Both the position numbers and the translations under genes were made by a program. This document shows positions 62,106-64,000 of a stretch of DNA of 64,000 nucleotides, one piece after another. How positions within the stretch are numbered: the first letter of the stretch is position 1; each line of letters starts with the position of its first letter. The stretch is from positions 1,836,583 to 1,900,582 of the forward strand of contig NZ_CP087880.1 of the NCBI RefSeq assembly GCF_021172065.1. The letters are read 5' to 3'. The notes beneath the pieces were generated by a model, which was not told where the DNA came from, did no database searches, and saw only the letters and a program-made list of their open reading frames with translations. Origin of the DNA: Pseudocitrobacter corydidari (lineage in GTDB: Bacteria > Pseudomonadota > Gammaproteobacteria > Enterobacterales > Enterobacteriaceae).

Positions 62106-62306
62106 TTATTTTATTGCATCGTGATAGGCAATTAATAATTTTTTTGATCGTCTGCATTTTCTCTCATATACGATGATTTCGAACTCCCTGGAGCGTCCAT
62201 GCAGACCCGCTACCCGGTATAGCTTCCAGTAAAAACTGTGTTCCAGATGCCACGGCAGATATACGCAGCAAATAATTATTACAAAAATAAAAATTATTAA
62301 TATCAT
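62106..62306 (-). CDS. Possible small membrane protein near tonB-like gene
   Basis: A 66-residue frame with a strongly hydrophobic N-terminus (MILIIFIFVIIICCVYLPWH) followed by a basic tail with RKCRRSKKLL. It is on the same strand as, and 93 nt downstream of, another small membrane frame and the TonB-like gene. No family or good ribosome site is recognised. The AT-rich region could give such a frame by chance. Confidence 0.4.
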   Translation of the reverse strand: MILIIFIFVIIICCVYLPWHLEHSFYWKLYRVAGLHGRSREFEIIVYERKCRRSKKLLIAYHDAIK

Positions 62307-62399
62307 AACAAAACTGTCATCTTTATAGATATCATATTAATTCACTGGAGGCAGTGAGATATTCCTCATTGAGAACGATGTACATTGATTCGTGTGTAA

Positions 62400-62582
62400 T
62401 CAGTTCCCGGAAGCCACATACATCACCATAAAAAAAGGCCAGAACATGAAGAAAGCGCACCACAACAGTAATCGCCCTGCAAGGCATTCACCACGAAAAT
62501 AACCCAGTCGACGATGCAACTCTGAGCAGATAAAACCACAAGAGATAAACAAAATAATAAACATCAGACATTGTGGAGTCAT
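62400..62582 (-). CDS. Possible small membrane protein directly after tonB-like gene
   Basis: A 60-residue frame with two hydrophobic segments (about 6-20 and 38-56) and a charged loop (HRRLGYFRGECLAGR). It starts 18 nt after the TonB-like stop, with AGAGG about 12 nt before ATG, so it could be cotranscribed. No family is recognised. With the following 66-residue frame it may form a small cassette linked to the TonB paralogue. Confidence 0.45.
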   Translation of the reverse strand: MTPQCLMFIILFISCGFICSELHRRLGYFRGECLAGRLLLWCAFFMFWPFFMVMYVASGN

Positions 62583-62600
62583 GATAAGCGATAGCCTCTA

Positions 62601-63335
62601 TTATGGGTGAACTGTAAAAATAATGGATACGTTCATACTTCGCGGCACGTCAGCAGGCGGCGGCAAGTGCAGACTTCCTTGGCTGACTGCACTTATTGCC
62701 GCAGCATCGAGCAACGAATAACCGGATGACTTGTGTAGCGACACAGCGTAAATCTCGCCGTTATCCCCGATCCTGAAAGACACTATGCTTCTCCCTTCTG
62801 CCTCGCGGGTATTTGGCGGGTACTGTTTATGGCTCTCGATACTTGTCAGCAAGCGCGACAAATAACTGCTCTTACTCACCGGTGCCCCACTTGACGAACC
62901 TGCCATTGGTGACGGACTACGGGCACCTTCAAGAGCGTTAACAGGATCCGATGCCTGTGTAGGTTTCCCCTGTGTCCGGTCAACCTGAGATTTCTGTTTC
63001 TTTTCCACCTTTTTCCGGCGGGCTTTGCGGGGTTTCGGTTTCTGCTTCGGTTTTATCACTTCTTTACGCGGCGAAGGTGGAATATATTCCTCTTTAATCA
63101 GTGCGTTATTATTAATAAGGCGCGGTGTAACCATTTCAGCAGAGTCTGTCTCGCTCACCTCTTCTGCAGGCACGTTGGCGAGAAACATCTGGATGGAAAT
63201 AACCGTCTTTTCACCCTCGCTATGAGACTGCGTCATTGTAGGGAGATGACGAATCAGGAATAGCGAGAGCAACAGGCCGTGGATTACCGTCGAGACGACG
63301 AGCGCAATGAGGGTACGGTTGTATAAATTCTTCAT
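62601..63335 (-). CDS. TonB-like energy transducer
   Basis: A 244-residue TonB-family protein that couples proton motive force of the inner membrane to an outer-membrane receptor. It has an N-terminal anchor (about 8-30: LIALVVSTVIHGLLLSLFLI), a Pro/Lys-rich spacer (about 95-130) and a C-terminal domain (about 160-244: YPPNTREAEGRSIVSFRIGD). The sequence differs clearly from enteric TonB, so it is a dedicated paralogue like HasB. It lies directly after a TonB-dependent receptor gene, 39 nt away. ATG 63335 is chosen; ATG 63362 is possible. Confidence 0.88.
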   Translation of the reverse strand: MKNLYNRTLIALVVSTVIHGLLLSLFLIRHLPTMTQSHSEGEKTVISIQMFLANVPAEEVSETDSAEMVTPRLINNNALIKEEYIPPSPRKEVIKPKQKPKPRKARRKKVEKKQKSQVDRTQGKPTQASDPVNALEGARSPSPMAGSSSGAPVSKSSYLSRLLTSIESHKQYPPNTREAEGRSIVSFRIGDNGEIYAVSLHKSSGYSLLDAAAISAVSQGSLHLPPPADVPRSMNVSIIFTVHP

Positions 63336-63374
63336 AGGGAAAACGGCGTTGACAAGCAGCACCGTATACTCCTC

Positions 63375-64000
63375 TTAGAATTTCGTTCTGACGGTGAAAC
63401 GCCAGGTGCGTCCAGGCTCTGGGATCCAGATAATAGCGCCAGGGGCAATCGCGTACTGATTCGTCAGGTTATCGATGCCAGCCTGTACAGTAACGTTTTG
63501 ATTTACCTGGTAGTTAGCATAAATATCGACAAACTTGTTGGCATCAGCATTTTCCATGATCTGCTGCGCCGCGGTTCCTGCTAACCAGTTTTCAGGATTA
63601 TTCTTGCTGCTGTTGTAACGGTAGCGCGCCCCCACATCCAGTGACTTATCATCAAAGAAACGATAGCCAGCTCTCAGTACCAGGTTGTCCTTCGGCTGTA
63701 TGCGTGAGGTAATTCCCCCATAGGAGAATCCGGTGGTATTACAGGCAGGTTGACGAACACCAAGAAAAACAGAAAGTGATTCGGCGCATACTTCCTGCTT
63801 GTCATAATGAGTCCAGCTTCCAGATGTGTAGAATTTCCCCGAGTCATAGTCTGCCGACAACTCAATACCCTTGGTGGTGTATTTGTCATAGTTAACGAAG
63901 GCATACATGTCATTGGTTGGTATGGCCGCAGGTGCAATATAGTTCCGGTTTTTATTATAGAAACGCGAAACACGCAGGAGCATCCTATCACCGTCAGCCA
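63375..64000 (-). CDS. TonB-dependent outer-membrane receptor, C-terminal part (cut by window edge)
   Basis: The last 208 residues of a TonB-dependent receptor; the reading frame is open to the window edge. It shows the beta-barrel strands typical of the family, such as TKGIELSADYDSGKFYTSGS and VGARYRYNSSKNNPENW, and the end NLTNQYAIAPGAI followed by WIPEPGRTWRFTVRTKF with a C-terminal phenylalanine. A cysteine pair (EVCAESL ... QPACNTT) lies in an extracellular loop. Receptor plus a private TonB suggests heme or hemoprotein uptake, as for HasR/HasB, but the ligand cannot be fixed from this part. Confidence 0.88.
   Translation of the reverse strand, partial: ADGDRMLLRVSRFYNKNRNYIAPAAIPTNDMYAFVNYDKYTTKGIELSADYDSGKFYTSGSWTHYDKQEVCAESLSVFLGVRQPACNTTGFSYGGITSRIQPKDNLVLRAGYRFFDDKSLDVGARYRYNSSKNNPENWLAGTAAQQIMENADANKFVDIYANYQVNQNVTVQAGIDNLTNQYAIAPGAIIWIPEPGRTWRFTVRTKF

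Overview
The window reads as a chromosomal segment of a member of the Enterobacteriaceae close to Escherichia, Salmonella, Citrobacter and Enterobacter. WrbA, YccJ, Agp, the complete puu putrescine cluster, YmjA and an MsgA/DinI-like protein all resemble their enteric counterparts closely, judged from memory. The intergenic repeats are typical enteric REP/BIME sequences. The genus cannot be fixed from this sequence alone. No tRNA, rRNA, complete insertion sequence or CRISPR array was seen.

Layout. Bases 1-5.9 kb hold an amino-acid decarboxylase/antiporter pair (a CadA-like decarboxylase, cut by the window edge, and a PotE-like antiporter), a divergent pair of phage-type regulators and an extra lysyl-tRNA synthetase. 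From 6.1 to 8.3 kb are wrbA, yccJ and agp. From 8.4 to 11.5 kb is a polar amino-acid ABC transporter. From 12.0 to 21.2 kb, all on the minus strand, is a sulfur-scavenging cluster: an SsuABC-like importer, an FMN-dependent NtaA/DszA-type monooxygenase, two SfnB/DszC-type flavin enzymes and a MetNIQ-like importer. An SOS-type msgA gene and a LysR regulator follow. From 23.1 to 28.0 kb is an archaic (sigma) chaperone-usher fimbrial cluster.

The most notable locus is 28.4-36.5 kb, a guanidine uptake and degradation operon. It encodes an ABC importer, two DUF1989 proteins (carboxyguanidine deiminase subunits), a 32-residue protein and a biotin-dependent urea/guanidine carboxylase. Its leader has a sigma-54 type promoter sequence, a guanidine-I (ykkC) riboswitch and a terminator. 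A second riboswitch of a different class, guanidine-II (mini-ykkC), lies inside the operon directly before the carboxylase gene. No allophanate hydrolase gene is present in the window.

From 37.0 to 38.1 kb is a very long REP array of about 12 tandem units. From 38.7 to 43.0 kb is an operon for a taurine-type transporter, a racemase and an L-cysteate sulfo-lyase/D-cysteine desulfhydrase homologue, probably for cysteate use. The puu cluster (puuE-B-C-R-D and divergent puuA-P) spans 43.2-52.2 kb, followed by a pirin/LysR pair and ymjA. From 55.0 to 58.2 kb is a tightly overlapping operon encoding a RidA-like deaminase, a YheO-type PAS/HTH regulator, a PhzF-like isomerase, a 32-residue membrane protein and a BrnQ-type carrier. 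The right end (59.7-64 kb) is more AT-rich and patchy: an orphan protein, a truncated acetyltransferase, a SnoaL-like exported protein and a TonB paralogue with a TonB-dependent receptor running off the edge.

The common theme is scavenging of nitrogen and sulfur from unusual small molecules: polyamines, guanidine, sulfonates, cysteate and amino acids. All family calls come from reading the translated sequence; no database search was run.
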